DNA from: Streptomyces melanogenes
GTDB taxonomy: Bacteria; Actinomycetota; Actinomycetes; Streptomycetales; Streptomycetaceae
Assembly: GCF_014649795.1 (NCBI RefSeq)
Contig: NZ_BMTS01000012.1
Span: 248,001 to 312,000, forward strand
DNA: 64,000 bases
Direction: 5' to 3'
The notes under the pieces were generated by a model that was not told the DNA's origin, ran no database searches, and saw only the letters and a list, made by a program, of their open reading frames with translations. The translations under genes were made by a program, and so were the position numbers. Of the stretch, positions 52,435 to 63,341 are shown piece after piece (within the stretch, counting starts at the first letter, position 1; every line of letters starts with the position of its first letter).

Positions 52435-52941
52435 TCAGCCGATCAGGTTGGGGATCTCCTGCACCCCGAACCACAGCAGCTCGTGGTCCTCGGCGCCGTC
52501 GACCGTGAACTGCGCGTCGTCGTCGCCCTTGTCCGCCGCGCCCAGCGCGTCGGCCGCCGCCGCGACGTCGGTGACCGCGTCGTCCGCGTCCACGTGCACC
52601 GCGGCCGCCTTGGCCAGCGGCACCGGGCCGGAGATCCGCACCTCGCCGAGCGCGCTCGCGTCCAGGCTGCGGTCGGGGTCGGCGGAGGCGGCCCCGTCGG
52701 GCACGTCCACGGCGACCACGACCCGGCGCCTGGCGGCCTCCGGGTCCCCGGCGAGCAACCGCAGCGACGCCGCCGCGGCCCGGCTCAGCGCCGCGTACTC
52801 CAGCTCCTCGATGTCGTCCGAGACGTACCACTCGCGCAGCCCCGGCGTGACGGCGTAGGCGGTCAGCGGGCCGGAGCCGAGCTCTCCCGCCGTGTGCGCC
52901 GTCGCAAGACCAGGGAGGGTCAGAGGGAGGTACACGCGCAT
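52435..52941 (-). CDS. Conserved actinobacterial protein (DUF6912-like)
   Basis: This 168-residue soluble protein starts at ATG 52941 with GAGGGAGG upstream: MRVYLPLTLPGLATAHTAGE. The order VTPGLREWYVSDDIEELEYA, ASLRLLAGDPEAARRRVVVA, VDVPD, and a C-terminal EDHELLWFGVQEIPNLIG is conserved among actinobacteria at this position near secA, as far as I recall. No catalytic motif, signal peptide or membrane helix is visible. It precedes the HAD hydrolase by 81 bp on the same strand. Confidence 0.85.
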   Translation of the reverse strand: MRVYLPLTLPGLATAHTAGELGSGPLTAYAVTPGLREWYVSDDIEELEYAALSRAAAASLRLLAGDPEAARRRVVVAVDVPDGAASADPDRSLDASALGEVRISGPVPLAKAAAVHVDADDAVTDVAAAADALGAADKGDDDAQFTVDGAEDHELLWFGVQEIPNLIG

Positions 52942-53081
52942 GACAGGCCGCTCTTTTCTGGTCGGAAGACGCACTCAGGATACGTGCGGGAGTCCCCCTT
53001 CGGGTTGCCCGCGCGGCGTCCGGGGCCTCGGGGCGCGTGGCGCCGGATTCCCCGTCGCCACCGGCCCCGCAGTGCGCCGTA

Positions 53082-53097
53082 TCACCCTGATAGGTGA
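53082..53097. promoter_or_regulatory. Small inverted repeat upstream of the Rv3235-like gene
   Basis: TCACC-N6-GGTGA is centred in the gap between the divergent DUF6912-like and Rv3235-like genes. The arms are short, so this is only a candidate operator. Confidence 0.35.
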
Positions 53098-53208
53098 ATC
53101 CCCCGGGCCCTGCCCCGCCCGCCCCGCCGCCCTTGCGACCGGCGTCGCCGCCCCCGTACAAGATCCCCAACAGAAAGCTACTCGCCGGTATCAAAGGGGG
53201 CGACAGAG

Positions 53209-53667
53209 ATGAACAGGACCGACAGGACGCGGGCCGACGTGCGGACCGACAGGACCCGGCCCGCGGGCCGCGGCGACCGCGTGGGGCCCGGCAGGACGGG
53301 TGCCACTTCCGCCTACGCACGGCGGCAGCGGCTGCCCCGCTACTGGTTCGCGGAGCGCCTGCTCGCCGTCCTCAGCGGCCACCGCCCGGTCCACTGGATG
53401 CTGGGGCACACCGTCGGCGAGGCGTACGAGCAGCTGGTGCTGCTCGCCCCGGCCAGCCCGCTGCGTGCCTCCTGTCGCCCGGTGGTGCGGCACTGCGACG
53501 AGTACGTGCCCCAGCCGGGCGTCATCGAGGCCTTCGCCCGCATCGGGGCGGGCGACCACGTACGCGCCATGGCCTTCCGCCTGGAGCAGGGCGCCGACCT
53601 GCGCTGGCGCTGTGCGGCCGTAGAAGTGGGGCCGGGCACCCGTACGGTGCCCGGCCCCACCCGGTGA
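53209..53667 (+). CDS. Rv3235-like protein
   Basis: This 152-residue protein has a low-complexity Arg/Thr-rich N-terminus (MNRTDRTRADVRTDRTRPAG) and a conserved part (about 40-135) with YWFAERLLAVLSGHRPVHWM, LGHTVGEAYEQL and RAMAFRLEQGADLRWRCAAV. This matches the small family typified by M. tuberculosis Rv3235, encoded near secA in actinobacteria. It has no membrane helix and its function is unknown. The last 15 codons contain a strong hairpin. Confidence 0.82.
   Translation: MNRTDRTRADVRTDRTRPAGRGDRVGPGRTGATSAYARRQRLPRYWFAERLLAVLSGHRPVHWMLGHTVGEAYEQLVLLAPASPLRASCRPVVRHCDEYVPQPGVIEAFARIGAGDHVRAMAFRLEQGADLRWRCAAVEVGPGTRTVPGPTR
53626..53660. terminator. Terminator hairpin embedded in a coding end
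   Basis: GTGGGGCCGGGCACC and its exact complement (15 bp) flank the loop CGTAC inside the last codons of the Rv3235-like gene, just before the convergent secA stop (53696). It can serve both genes. Confidence 0.75.
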
Positions 53668-53695
53668 CTGCGCGCGCCTCACAGGCGCCTCGCGG

Positions 53696-56542
<2,847 letters not shown>

Positions 56543-56737
56543 GGGGGTTGGTCTCCTTGCCGGTCGGGCCTGGCGCGGTCGAGTACGGTTGATTACTTCT
56601 GGGCAACGGCCATCGTATGCGAGGACCCGCCCGCGCCGGGAGGTCTGCCATGACGACAACGGACAGGGCGCCCGGAAGGTGCCGGGAAACACGAAAAGCC
56701 CTGGCGTCCGTTCCGGCCCGGCACGGAGAATCAGCCG

Positions 56738-57346
56738 ATGGACCCAGTCATCCTCAGCACCGAGCGCCTGCTGCTGCGCCCCGTCGGCCCGCAGGACGCG
56801 GACGCGGCGTACGCGGCCTGTCAGGACCCCGACATCCAGCGCTGGACCACCGTCCCCTCGCCCTACCTGCGCGAGCACGCCGAGTCCTTCACCGGCACCT
56901 TCGCGCCCAACGGCTGGCGGGACGACTCCGAATTCACCTTCGCGGTACTCCTCAGGGATGCCTCCGGGACGGGTGAGGCTCAGGGGGTGGCGCCGGAGGG
57001 CGCGCTGGTGGCGATGGTCGGTGTCATGCGGCGCGGCGAGAACGTCGCCGAGCTGGGGTTCTGGGCGGCCAAGGAGCACCGGGGCCGCGGCTATATGACC
57101 GAGGCGGCGGTGGCGGCGGCCCGCTGGGCCTTCACGTCGGCGGGCGTCGAGCGCCTGGAGTGGCGAGCGGAGGTCGGCAACGCGGCCTCGCGCGCGGTGG
57201 CCGAGAAGGCGGGCTTCACCATGGAGGGCACCCTGCGCGCGGCCCTCGTCCACGGCGGCACCCGCCGCGACAGCTGGGTGGGCGGCCTCCTCCCCAGCGA
57301 CCTGGGCCTGCCCACTACGCGCGCGTACTTGCCGTCCGGGGGGTGA
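56738..57346 (+). CDS. GNAT family N-acetyltransferase (RimJ/RimL-like)
   Basis: This 202-residue enzyme starts at ATG 56738 behind GGAG. It begins ILSTERLLLRPVGPQDADAA, typical of the RimJ/RimL group. The acetyl-CoA motif is at about 110-120: FWAAKEHRGRGYMTEAAVAA, with R-G-x-G-Y/M as the pyrophosphate-binding loop. Asn-Ala-Ala-Ser-Arg at the C-terminal part (NAASRAVAEKAGFTMEGTLR) fits the family's fold. A target, such as a ribosomal protein N-terminus or a small molecule, cannot be told. It is divergent from secA and 73 bp ahead of the glycosylase gene. Confidence 0.9.
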   Translation: MDPVILSTERLLLRPVGPQDADAAYAACQDPDIQRWTTVPSPYLREHAESFTGTFAPNGWRDDSEFTFAVLLRDASGTGEAQGVAPEGALVAMVGVMRRGENVAELGFWAAKEHRGRGYMTEAAVAAARWAFTSAGVERLEWRAEVGNAASRAVAEKAGFTMEGTLRAALVHGGTRRDSWVGGLLPSDLGLPTTRAYLPSGG

Positions 57347-57419
57347 GGCGGGCGCGGGCCGTCCCGGGCCAGGGGCTCTCCCCGGTCGATTGTCAGTGCC
57401 GCCGTCTATCGTGCGGAGC

Positions 57420-58589
57420 ATGACCAGCCTGCCGCGTCCCGCCGCTCAGCTCTCCGCCGACGAGGCCCGTCGCATCGCCCTGCGCGCCCAGGGATTCATG
57501 GGCGCCCCCGACCGCAGGGGCGGGGTGCGGGGGGTGCTGCGCCACCTGGGCGCGGTCCAGCTCGACACCATCTCGGTCCTCGCCCGGTCGCACGAGCTGA
57601 TTCCGTACGCGCGTCTGGGCGCGGTGGGCCGCAAGACGGTGGACGAGGCGTACTGGACGGACGGCCACGCCTTCGAGTACTGGTCGCACGCCGCCTGCAT
57701 CCTCCCCGTCGAGGAGTGGCCGCACTTCGCCTTCCGCCGCCGCGCCTACCGCTCCCGCCCGCACTGGCACCACGACCTGCCCGACGGGGCGTACGAGCAG
57801 GTGATCAAGCAGCTGCGGGCCGAAGGCCCGCTGACCGCGACGGACTTGGGCGGCGCCAAGAACAAGGGCGAGTGGTGGGACTGGTCCGAGTCCAAGGTCG
57901 CCGTCGAGCGCGCGCTGATGTACGGCGAGGTGGTGTGCACCGAACGACGCGGCTGGAAGCGGGTGTACGACCTGGCCGAGCGCGCCATCCCGGACGCCTT
58001 CCTCCACGACGAGCTGGACGACACCGAGTGCCTGCGCCGGCTCGTGGCGCTGGCGGGCCGCTCCCTCGGCGTCGGCACGCGCGCGGACATCGCGGACTAC
58101 CACCGCCTCAAGGGCGAGCAGGTGGACGCGGTGATCGCCGACTCCGGCCTGGTGCCCGTCACCGTCCAGGGCTGGGACAAGCCCGCCTGGGCGGACCCGG
58201 AGGCGCTGGCCACCGAGCCGCGCGGACGCCACCGCACGACGCTCCTGTCGCCCTTCGACTCGCTCATCTGGGACCGCGCGCGCACCGAGCGGATCTTCGG
58301 CTTCAGCCACCGCCTGGAGGCCTACACGCCCAAGCCGAAGCGGGTGTACGGATACTTCGCGATGCCCCTGCTGGCGGGCGGCAAGCTGCTCGGCCGCGCG
58401 GATCCGGCCCGCGAGGGCCGCACGCTGGTCGCCAAGCAGGTCTCCCTGGACACGCCGAAGGCCATAGCCCCGATGGCCCAGGCCCTGCTGGAGGCGGCGC
58501 GGTGGGTGGGCTGCGACGCCGTACGGATCGAGCGCGCCGACACCCCGGGGCTCGCCCGGGAGCTGACGGCGGCGATCGCGGCGGCCTGA
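57420..58589 (+). CDS. YcaQ-type DNA glycosylase (HTH_42 family)
   Basis: This 389-residue winged-helix protein starts at ATG 57420. Members remove damaged bases; E. coli YcaQ and the azinomycin-resistance enzyme AlkZ unhook interstrand cross-links. The family's catalytic Q-x-D/Q motif appears as AVQLDTISVLARSHE (about 41-55), so it is of the YcaQ (QxD) type. LSPFDSLIWDRARTERIFGF and YGYFAMPLLAGGKLLGR, near residues 280-330, are typical of the C-terminal half. It lies between GNAT and the response-regulator gene and converges on the latter with an 11-bp gap. Confidence 0.9.
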   Translation: MTSLPRPAAQLSADEARRIALRAQGFMGAPDRRGGVRGVLRHLGAVQLDTISVLARSHELIPYARLGAVGRKTVDEAYWTDGHAFEYWSHAACILPVEEWPHFAFRRRAYRSRPHWHHDLPDGAYEQVIKQLRAEGPLTATDLGGAKNKGEWWDWSESKVAVERALMYGEVVCTERRGWKRVYDLAERAIPDAFLHDELDDTECLRRLVALAGRSLGVGTRADIADYHRLKGEQVDAVIADSGLVPVTVQGWDKPAWADPEALATEPRGRHRTTLLSPFDSLIWDRARTERIFGFSHRLEAYTPKPKRVYGYFAMPLLAGGKLLGRADPAREGRTLVAKQVSLDTPKAIAPMAQALLEAARWVGCDAVRIERADTPGLARELTAAIAAA

Positions 58590-58599
58590 GCCGAGGCGG

Positions 58600-59352
58600 C
58601 TAGCGGATCTCCAGGATCTTCTCGCGCATCGCGTACACCACCGCCTCCATCCTGGAGTGCAGCTGCAGCTTCTCCAGGATGTTGCGGACGTGGTTCTTCA
58701 CGGTGTTCTCGGAGATGAACAACTCTTTGGCGATGTCCCGGTTGTTCATCCCCGTGGCGACGAGCTTGAGTACTTCCAGCTCGCGGTCGGTCAGCCGCGG
58801 CGCGGGCACCAGCCGACGCTCGTCGGTGCGCTGGATCATCGACTTGAACTCGGTGAGCAGCTTCGACGCCATCGACGGGCTGATCTGGGACTGGCCGTCC
58901 GCCACCGCCCGGATCGCGGTCGCCACCTCGTCGGTGGAGATCTCCTTGAGGAGGTAGCCCGTCGCACCCGCCTTGATCGCGTCGTAGAGGTCGGCCTCCT
59001 CGTCGCTGATCGTCAGCATGATGATCTTCGCGCTGGGGGCCACCTCCTTGATGGAGGTGCAGGCCTCGATCCCGCCGCGCCTCGGCATCCGTACGTCCAT
59101 CAGCACGATGTCCGGAAGCAGGTCCGCCGCCTTGTCCACGGCCTCCGCCCCGTCGCCCGCCTCGCCGACGACCTGGATGTCCTCCTCCGCGGCCAGCACG
59201 ATCTCCAGGCCGCGGCGGAACAGCGCATGGTCGTCGACGACCAGCACCCGGATCGGCTCCTTGCGCGATCCGGCCGCTTCCATGCCGGTGGGAGCCCCGT
59301 CAGAACCGTCCGCGGCCGACCCGTCGTGCACCGGCCCGAAGCTGTCTGCCAT
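58600..59352 (-). CDS. NarL/LuxR-family response regulator
   Basis: This 250-residue regulator starts at ATG 59352 behind GGGGGAGGAACG. A 30-residue leader precedes a receiver domain (about 33-152) with VDDHALFRRGLE, the phosphorylation site in DIVLMDVRMPRRGGIE and the switch Lys in GYLLKE. A C-terminal HTH (about 182-246) reads LTDRELEVLKLVATGMNNRD followed by SENTVKNHVRNILEKLQLHS. No partner histidine kinase is adjacent; mtrB, 4 kb away, belongs with mtrA. This gene is regularly found between hpf and secA in Streptomyces, as far as I recall. An orphan role or a distant kinase is possible. Confidence 0.92.
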   Translation of the reverse strand: MADSFGPVHDGSAADGSDGAPTGMEAAGSRKEPIRVLVVDDHALFRRGLEIVLAAEEDIQVVGEAGDGAEAVDKAADLLPDIVLMDVRMPRRGGIEACTSIKEVAPSAKIIMLTISDEEADLYDAIKAGATGYLLKEISTDEVATAIRAVADGQSQISPSMASKLLTEFKSMIQRTDERRLVPAPRLTDRELEVLKLVATGMNNRDIAKELFISENTVKNHVRNILEKLQLHSRMEAVVYAMREKILEIR

Positions 59353-59482
59353 CGTTCCTCCCCCTGAAGGCCATGGCCCGAGTTGGTGTGGCTGCACCAA
59401 CCGCGCTCCACGGAGCAGCGGTTGGCGTGCGACGCCATGATTTCATGCCCGGCCGACAGAGCGGTGGTCCACCGGTCGCACA

Positions 59483-59525
59483 GTGGTGCCCCTGGGGGCG
59501 CACACAAGCGCTCCAGGGGCATCAC
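59483..59525. terminator. Long hairpin after hpf
   Basis: A stem of about 18 bp (GTGGTGCCCCTGGGGGCGC with GCGCTCCAGGGGCATCAC, one bulge and two G-U-type positions, loop acacaa) lies 54 bp after the hpf stop and before the response regulator. It is well placed as the hpf terminator. Confidence 0.7.
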
Positions 59526-59578
59526 CGCACTCTGGTACGGCGCGCCGCACCGATCCGTTCAGCGCGCCGCCGACCTGG

Positions 59579-60268
59579 TCAGCCGCCGAGTGCTCCGCCG
59601 GCGCCGCTCGCGTCCTCACCGGCGAGCGGGTCCGATTCCAGATGAATCACGCCGTAGTCGTAGGCGTGCCGCCGGTAGACCACGCTGGGCTGCTTCGTCT
59701 CGGAGTCGACGAAGAGGTAGAAGTCGTGCCCGACCAGCTCCATCTCGTAGAGCGCCTGGTCGAGCGTCATCGGTGCGGCCACATGGGTCTTCTCGCGGAC
59801 CACGAGCGGGCCTTCGCCCTGCACCTCGACCGATCCCATCCGGGTGATGGGAACGCGCTCCTCCATCGCACCGTCCACGAGCTCCCCGCTTCCGTTCAAC
59901 TGGGCCACGCCCGGGACCACGTCGGCCACCTCGGCAGCCGAGAGCCGACCGTTGCCCCTGCGGGTGTAGCGCTTGTCGTGCTGCTTGCGCAGCCGCGCCT
60001 CCAGCTTGCTGTGGGCCAGGTCGAGGGCTGCGTACGGGTCGCCTGCCGCCGCCTCCGCCCGGATCACCGGGCCACGCGAGTGCAGCGTGATCTCCACTCG
60101 GTCGGAACGGTCGGCCTGCCGCGGGTTGTGTTCCTTGGACACCTCGACGTCGAGGCTGATTACCTTGCCGTCGAGCTTCTGGATCTTCTCCAGCTTCAGC
60201 TTCTCGGCCACGTGCTTGCGGAACCGCTCGGGTACCTCGGTCTTGCGGCCCTTGACGACGATGTCCAC
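59579..60268 (-). CDS. hpf: Long-form ribosome hibernation promoting factor
   Basis: This 229-residue protein starts at a GTG (60268) behind CGGAG. The N-terminal S30AE domain (1-105; MDIVVKGRKTEVPERFRKHV, VEITLHSRGPVIRAEAAAGD) binds the ribosomal decoding site. The C-terminal domain (about 165-222; MTLDQALYEMELVGHDFYLF, YDYGVIHLES) dimerises to join two ribosomes into 100S particles. A flexible middle (about 106-160) links them. The long form is typical of Gram-positive bacteria. It protects ribosomes in stationary phase and stress. A perfect 24-bp palindrome lies in its 5' leader. Confidence 0.96.
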   Translation of the reverse strand: MDIVVKGRKTEVPERFRKHVAEKLKLEKIQKLDGKVISLDVEVSKEHNPRQADRSDRVEITLHSRGPVIRAEAAAGDPYAALDLAHSKLEARLRKQHDKRYTRRGNGRLSAAEVADVVPGVAQLNGSGELVDGAMEERVPITRMGSVEVQGEGPLVVREKTHVAAPMTLDQALYEMELVGHDFYLFVDSETKQPSVVYRRHAYDYGVIHLESDPLAGEDASGAGGALGG

Positions 60269-60582
60269 GCAGAACTCCGTTCCCGGATCACTCCGCCTTC
60301 ACTGCGGAGCATCTCCCTCTTGCACCAGACTCCGGTGACCACCGGAGTCTCGGACTGGGCGACTTTCACCTCCTCCTCCCCCGAGGGGAAGATCGCCACC
60401 CCACCGACTTCAGGGTCGGGGAAATACCCAGAAGCAGGGCCGTGCATTCAGTGAGGCCGACTCTCGCCATTCCTCACAACCGAACATAGCTCGCTCGGAC
60501 GGATGTCGGCACCCGCTACCCGCACGTACCTCCGTTCAGGTGTTTTCTCCCTCTCACTACCTGCAACGATGCAAGTTCCCTG
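60269..60582. other. 314-bp hpf upstream region
   Basis: No gene is clearly supported. The leader contains a palindrome (60327-60350) and GGGGGAGGAGGTGA at 60368-60382 on the minus strand, which looks like a strong ribosome-binding site. An overlapping short frame of about 80 codons (complement 60196-60447) starts MHGPASGYFPDPEVGGVAIF but runs out of frame into hpf. I see no clear stress-sigma promoter. Confidence 0.6.
60327..60350. promoter_or_regulatory. Perfect palindrome in the hpf leader
   Basis: AGACTCCGGTG-AC-CACCGGAGTCT has exact 11-bp arms about 60-80 bp upstream of the hpf start codon. It could be a dimeric repressor site or an RNA hairpin in the leader. Confidence 0.65.
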
Positions 60583-61341
60583 TCAGTTCCGGTTTATTTC
60601 GAAAGATGCCGGAGTGGATGCGACGACCGCGGCTGCGGCCGTACGTTGCGCGAATCCCGCATTTGCGTGCGCCGGGGCACCGCCGACCGCCCCGGTCGTC
60701 GTCCGGCCGACGCCCGCGACGGCCCGGGCCGCCTCCACCAGCGAGGCTCCCGTGGTCATCAGGTCGTCCACCAGGACCACCCGGCCGCCCTCCAGCAGCC
60801 TGTCACCGCCCGCCGACACCTCCAGCGCCCCGCTCAGATTCGCCAGCCGCTGCCGGGCGCTCAGCCCCGACTGGTCCGCCACCGCACGCCGCTGGCGCAG
60901 CACCGCCGCCACGCGCGCGTCCGTACCCGTACGCCGCAACTCCCCGGCCGCCGCCAGGGCGATCCGGCGCGCCGGATCATGCCCGCGCGCCCGCACCGCC
61001 CGCCGCGCCGACGGCACCGGCACGAGCAGCAGCGGCCCGTCCCGGGGCGCTCCGGCGGCCGCGCGCACCGCGCCCGCGAGTGCCTGCCCGAGGACCCCGG
61101 CCAGGCCCAGGGCGCCCCGTTCCTTGTGCGCGAGCAGCACCGCCCGTACGGCGTCCTCGTACACGGCCGCCGCGTACACCACCGGCAGTCCCGCGGGCTC
61201 GGGGGCAGGTCGGACCCGCCGTGCCCGCGCACCGAGCAGCGCGGCCGCGCACCGCTCGCACAGCGCGGTACGGGGACTGCCGCAGCCGCCGCAGGCAACC
61301 GGCAGTACCAGCCCGGAGATCTCCTGCCACCATCCCCGCAT
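60583..61341 (-). CDS. comF: ComF family phosphoribosyltransferase-like protein
   Basis: This 252-residue protein has an N-terminal zinc-finger (CGGCGSPRTALCERC, four Cys; about 17-31) and a type I phosphoribosyltransferase domain with VPVPSARRAVRARGHDP, DQSGLSARQRLANLSGAL and the PRPP-binding VVLVDDLMTTGASLVEAA. ComF proteins take part in DNA uptake in competent bacteria; in actinobacteria the role is unknown. ATG 61341 (MRGWWQEISGLVLPVACGGC) is taken as the start; a GTG three codons upstream is possible. It follows lpqB by 110 bp on the same strand. Confidence 0.9.
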   Translation of the reverse strand: MRGWWQEISGLVLPVACGGCGSPRTALCERCAAALLGARARRVRPAPEPAGLPVVYAAAVYEDAVRAVLLAHKERGALGLAGVLGQALAGAVRAAAGAPRDGPLLLVPVPSARRAVRARGHDPARRIALAAAGELRRTGTDARVAAVLRQRRAVADQSGLSARQRLANLSGALEVSAGGDRLLEGGRVVLVDDLMTTGASLVEAARAVAGVGRTTTGAVGGAPAHANAGFAQRTAAAAVVASTPASFEINRN

Positions 61342-61451
61342 GGCATCCACTGTGCCAACAGGACGGCTGCCCGGCCACCCCTGTGGAAAACCCACCGGGG
61401 CGACCGAGCCAATGTCGGAGCCGTGGAGCGACCGCCCGGGCGGCGCGGCCG

Positions 61452-63341
61452 TCAGCCCGGGTAGACCGGCGAGGAGCCCTTCTTGACCGCCGTCTTCCAG
61501 TTGGCGCCCGGCGGCAGCCGGACGATGCCGTCCTCCCGCGAGTGCGCCACCAGCGGCAGCCGCTCGTCGTCCGCCGCGGCGATCTCGGTCACCCGGTTGG
61601 CGCCCGGCAGATTGCCCGCGGCCGACAACGAGCCGTCCGTCTGCATGTAGCGCAGCTGCTGCTGGAGGCCACCGGACTCCTTGCCGACCACGACGAGGCG
61701 GCTGCGACCGGCCCAGGAAACGGCCGTCACGTCCTCCATCTGCGGCGCTCCGGGGCGCAGTTCCACCACGGAGACCTGCGGGTGCTCCGGGTCGCCGATC
61801 CGCTCCACGCGGCCGATCCGCAGCGTCGTGTGACCGCCCTCGTTCACCAGGAGCGCGATCCGCACCCCGTCCGCCGACATCCGCACCTGCTCGATGCGCG
61901 CCCCGTTCAGACCGGCGACATCGACCTCCTGCGGCTGGCCCTCGCCGTGGTCGAGGCGGAGCAGCCGGGAGTGGCCCGGATCCCGGTCGGCCACCCACAG
62001 GTCGTTGCGGCCGTCCCAACTCGGCGCCGAAAGACCGTCCTTCAGATCCTTGCTCTGACTGGTCACCAGCGTCTTCACCAGCTCGCCGTCGGACACGATC
62101 GGCGCCACGTGCAGCGAACGGCCGTCGGCCGCCACCCCCGCCGCGCGCCTCTCGCCCCGCTCCACCGCGACCGTACGCAGCGCCTGCCCCGTCCGGCCGA
62201 ACGGCCCGGGCACCAGCTCGGTGACCACGTCCCCGTCCGCGCTGTCCGCGCCGTCGGTGCCTTCCGTGCTGTCACGCGTACCGGCGCGCATCCGCGCGAG
62301 GCGGCCCTGCTCGTCCACGAAGTACTGGCCGGGCTTGGGCGAGATGTGGTCCGGCGCGTACCCCTCGGCCTGGTCGCCGCCGAGCACGCACAGCTGCGAG
62401 CCGTTCGCCCGGTCCAGCTCGACCTGGCCGACCCGAGTGGCCGTCAGATCCCGTAGCGTGAACAGCAGTTGGGCCGCCATCTTGAGGCACTGGCTCCCGC
62501 CGACGTTGGACGCCCGCTCGTTCAGCGGCACCTTCAGCGCGTTGCGGTCGTCGAACGAGAGCGACTTGGTGCCCTCCTTCAGCGCCGTACCGCTCGGGAA
62601 GCGCGAACCCACCACCGGCCGCAGCCAGTTGGTCGGCCCCTCCAGGACGGCCATGACCGTCTGGGTGACCAGGTTCATCTGCGTCTCGGGGTCGTTGCGC
62701 TGACGCACGTACACCGGATCGGCCACCAGCCGGTCCTGCCCCGACGCGAAGTAGTACTTGTTGACGGAGCGGTAGATGCGCTGGAAGTCCGACTGCCCCA
62801 GCAGCAGCCCCTCGGGCAGCGCGTCGATGCGCCACTCCTTGCCGCTGGGCGTGTTCTGTCGTACGAGATGGATCGTCTCGTTGTACGCCGACTTCGGCCC
62901 GGCCGGCTGGTAGGCGTGCTGCTTGTCCACCACGGCGACCGGCTTCCCGGTCACCGTGAACGTGAAGCTCGAACTGTCGCCCTTGTCGTTGGTCCGGTTC
63001 GGCTGCGGGTTCGGCCCGTCGGCCAGCACCGTGGTCGCCTGATCCGGCTTCCAGGTCCGCGCGGCCTGCGGCGTCAGATACTTGCGGGCCGTCGCGAACT
63101 GCGGGTCGTCACTGGTCATCGCCTCCAGGAACCCGTCGACTATCTCGTCGGCGGCCGCCCCCTCACGCGGCGGCACCGCGTACACCTGCACCTGTGAGTC
63201 GGCGCGCTGCGAGGCCTGCACCGCGTGCACGTCGCCGCTGTCGGGCATCGACGCGCACCCCGCCACCAGCACACCGCCGCAGCCCAGCAGCGCGGCCGAC
63301 CGCAGCCGACGGCCGCGGCCCCTCCCCCGATCAGCGCCCAC
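61452..63341 (-). CDS. lpqB: Lipoprotein LpqB
   Basis: This 629-residue lipoprotein starts at a GTG (63341) behind AGGAGGA. It has a basic N-terminus, a hydrophobic segment and a lipobox LVAGC (Cys near 29), then an LpqB N-domain, a GerMN domain (about 220-330, with FPSGTALKEGTKSLSF) and a beta-propeller C-domain (about 360-629). LpqB interacts with the sensor MtrB and modulates MtrA signalling in mycobacteria, linking envelope state to division genes. It overlaps the mtrB stop by 11 bp, so the two are translationally coupled. It is encoded next to mtrB in nearly all actinobacteria. Confidence 0.95.
   Translation of the reverse strand: MGADRGRGRGRRLRSAALLGCGGVLVAGCASMPDSGDVHAVQASQRADSQVQVYAVPPREGAAADEIVDGFLEAMTSDDPQFATARKYLTPQAARTWKPDQATTVLADGPNPQPNRTNDKGDSSSFTFTVTGKPVAVVDKQHAYQPAGPKSAYNETIHLVRQNTPSGKEWRIDALPEGLLLGQSDFQRIYRSVNKYYFASGQDRLVADPVYVRQRNDPETQMNLVTQTVMAVLEGPTNWLRPVVGSRFPSGTALKEGTKSLSFDDRNALKVPLNERASNVGGSQCLKMAAQLLFTLRDLTATRVGQVELDRANGSQLCVLGGDQAEGYAPDHISPKPGQYFVDEQGRLARMRAGTRDSTEGTDGADSADGDVVTELVPGPFGRTGQALRTVAVERGERRAAGVAADGRSLHVAPIVSDGELVKTLVTSQSKDLKDGLSAPSWDGRNDLWVADRDPGHSRLLRLDHGEGQPQEVDVAGLNGARIEQVRMSADGVRIALLVNEGGHTTLRIGRVERIGDPEHPQVSVVELRPGAPQMEDVTAVSWAGRSRLVVVGKESGGLQQQLRYMQTDGSLSAAGNLPGANRVTEIAAADDERLPLVAHSREDGIVRLPPGANWKTAVKKGSSPVYPG

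Noticed and set aside
56543..57421. SecA N-terminal extension
   Set aside because: It overlaps the GNAT gene antisense and has no SecA-like sequence; the GTG at 56542 follows a good ribosome-binding site.
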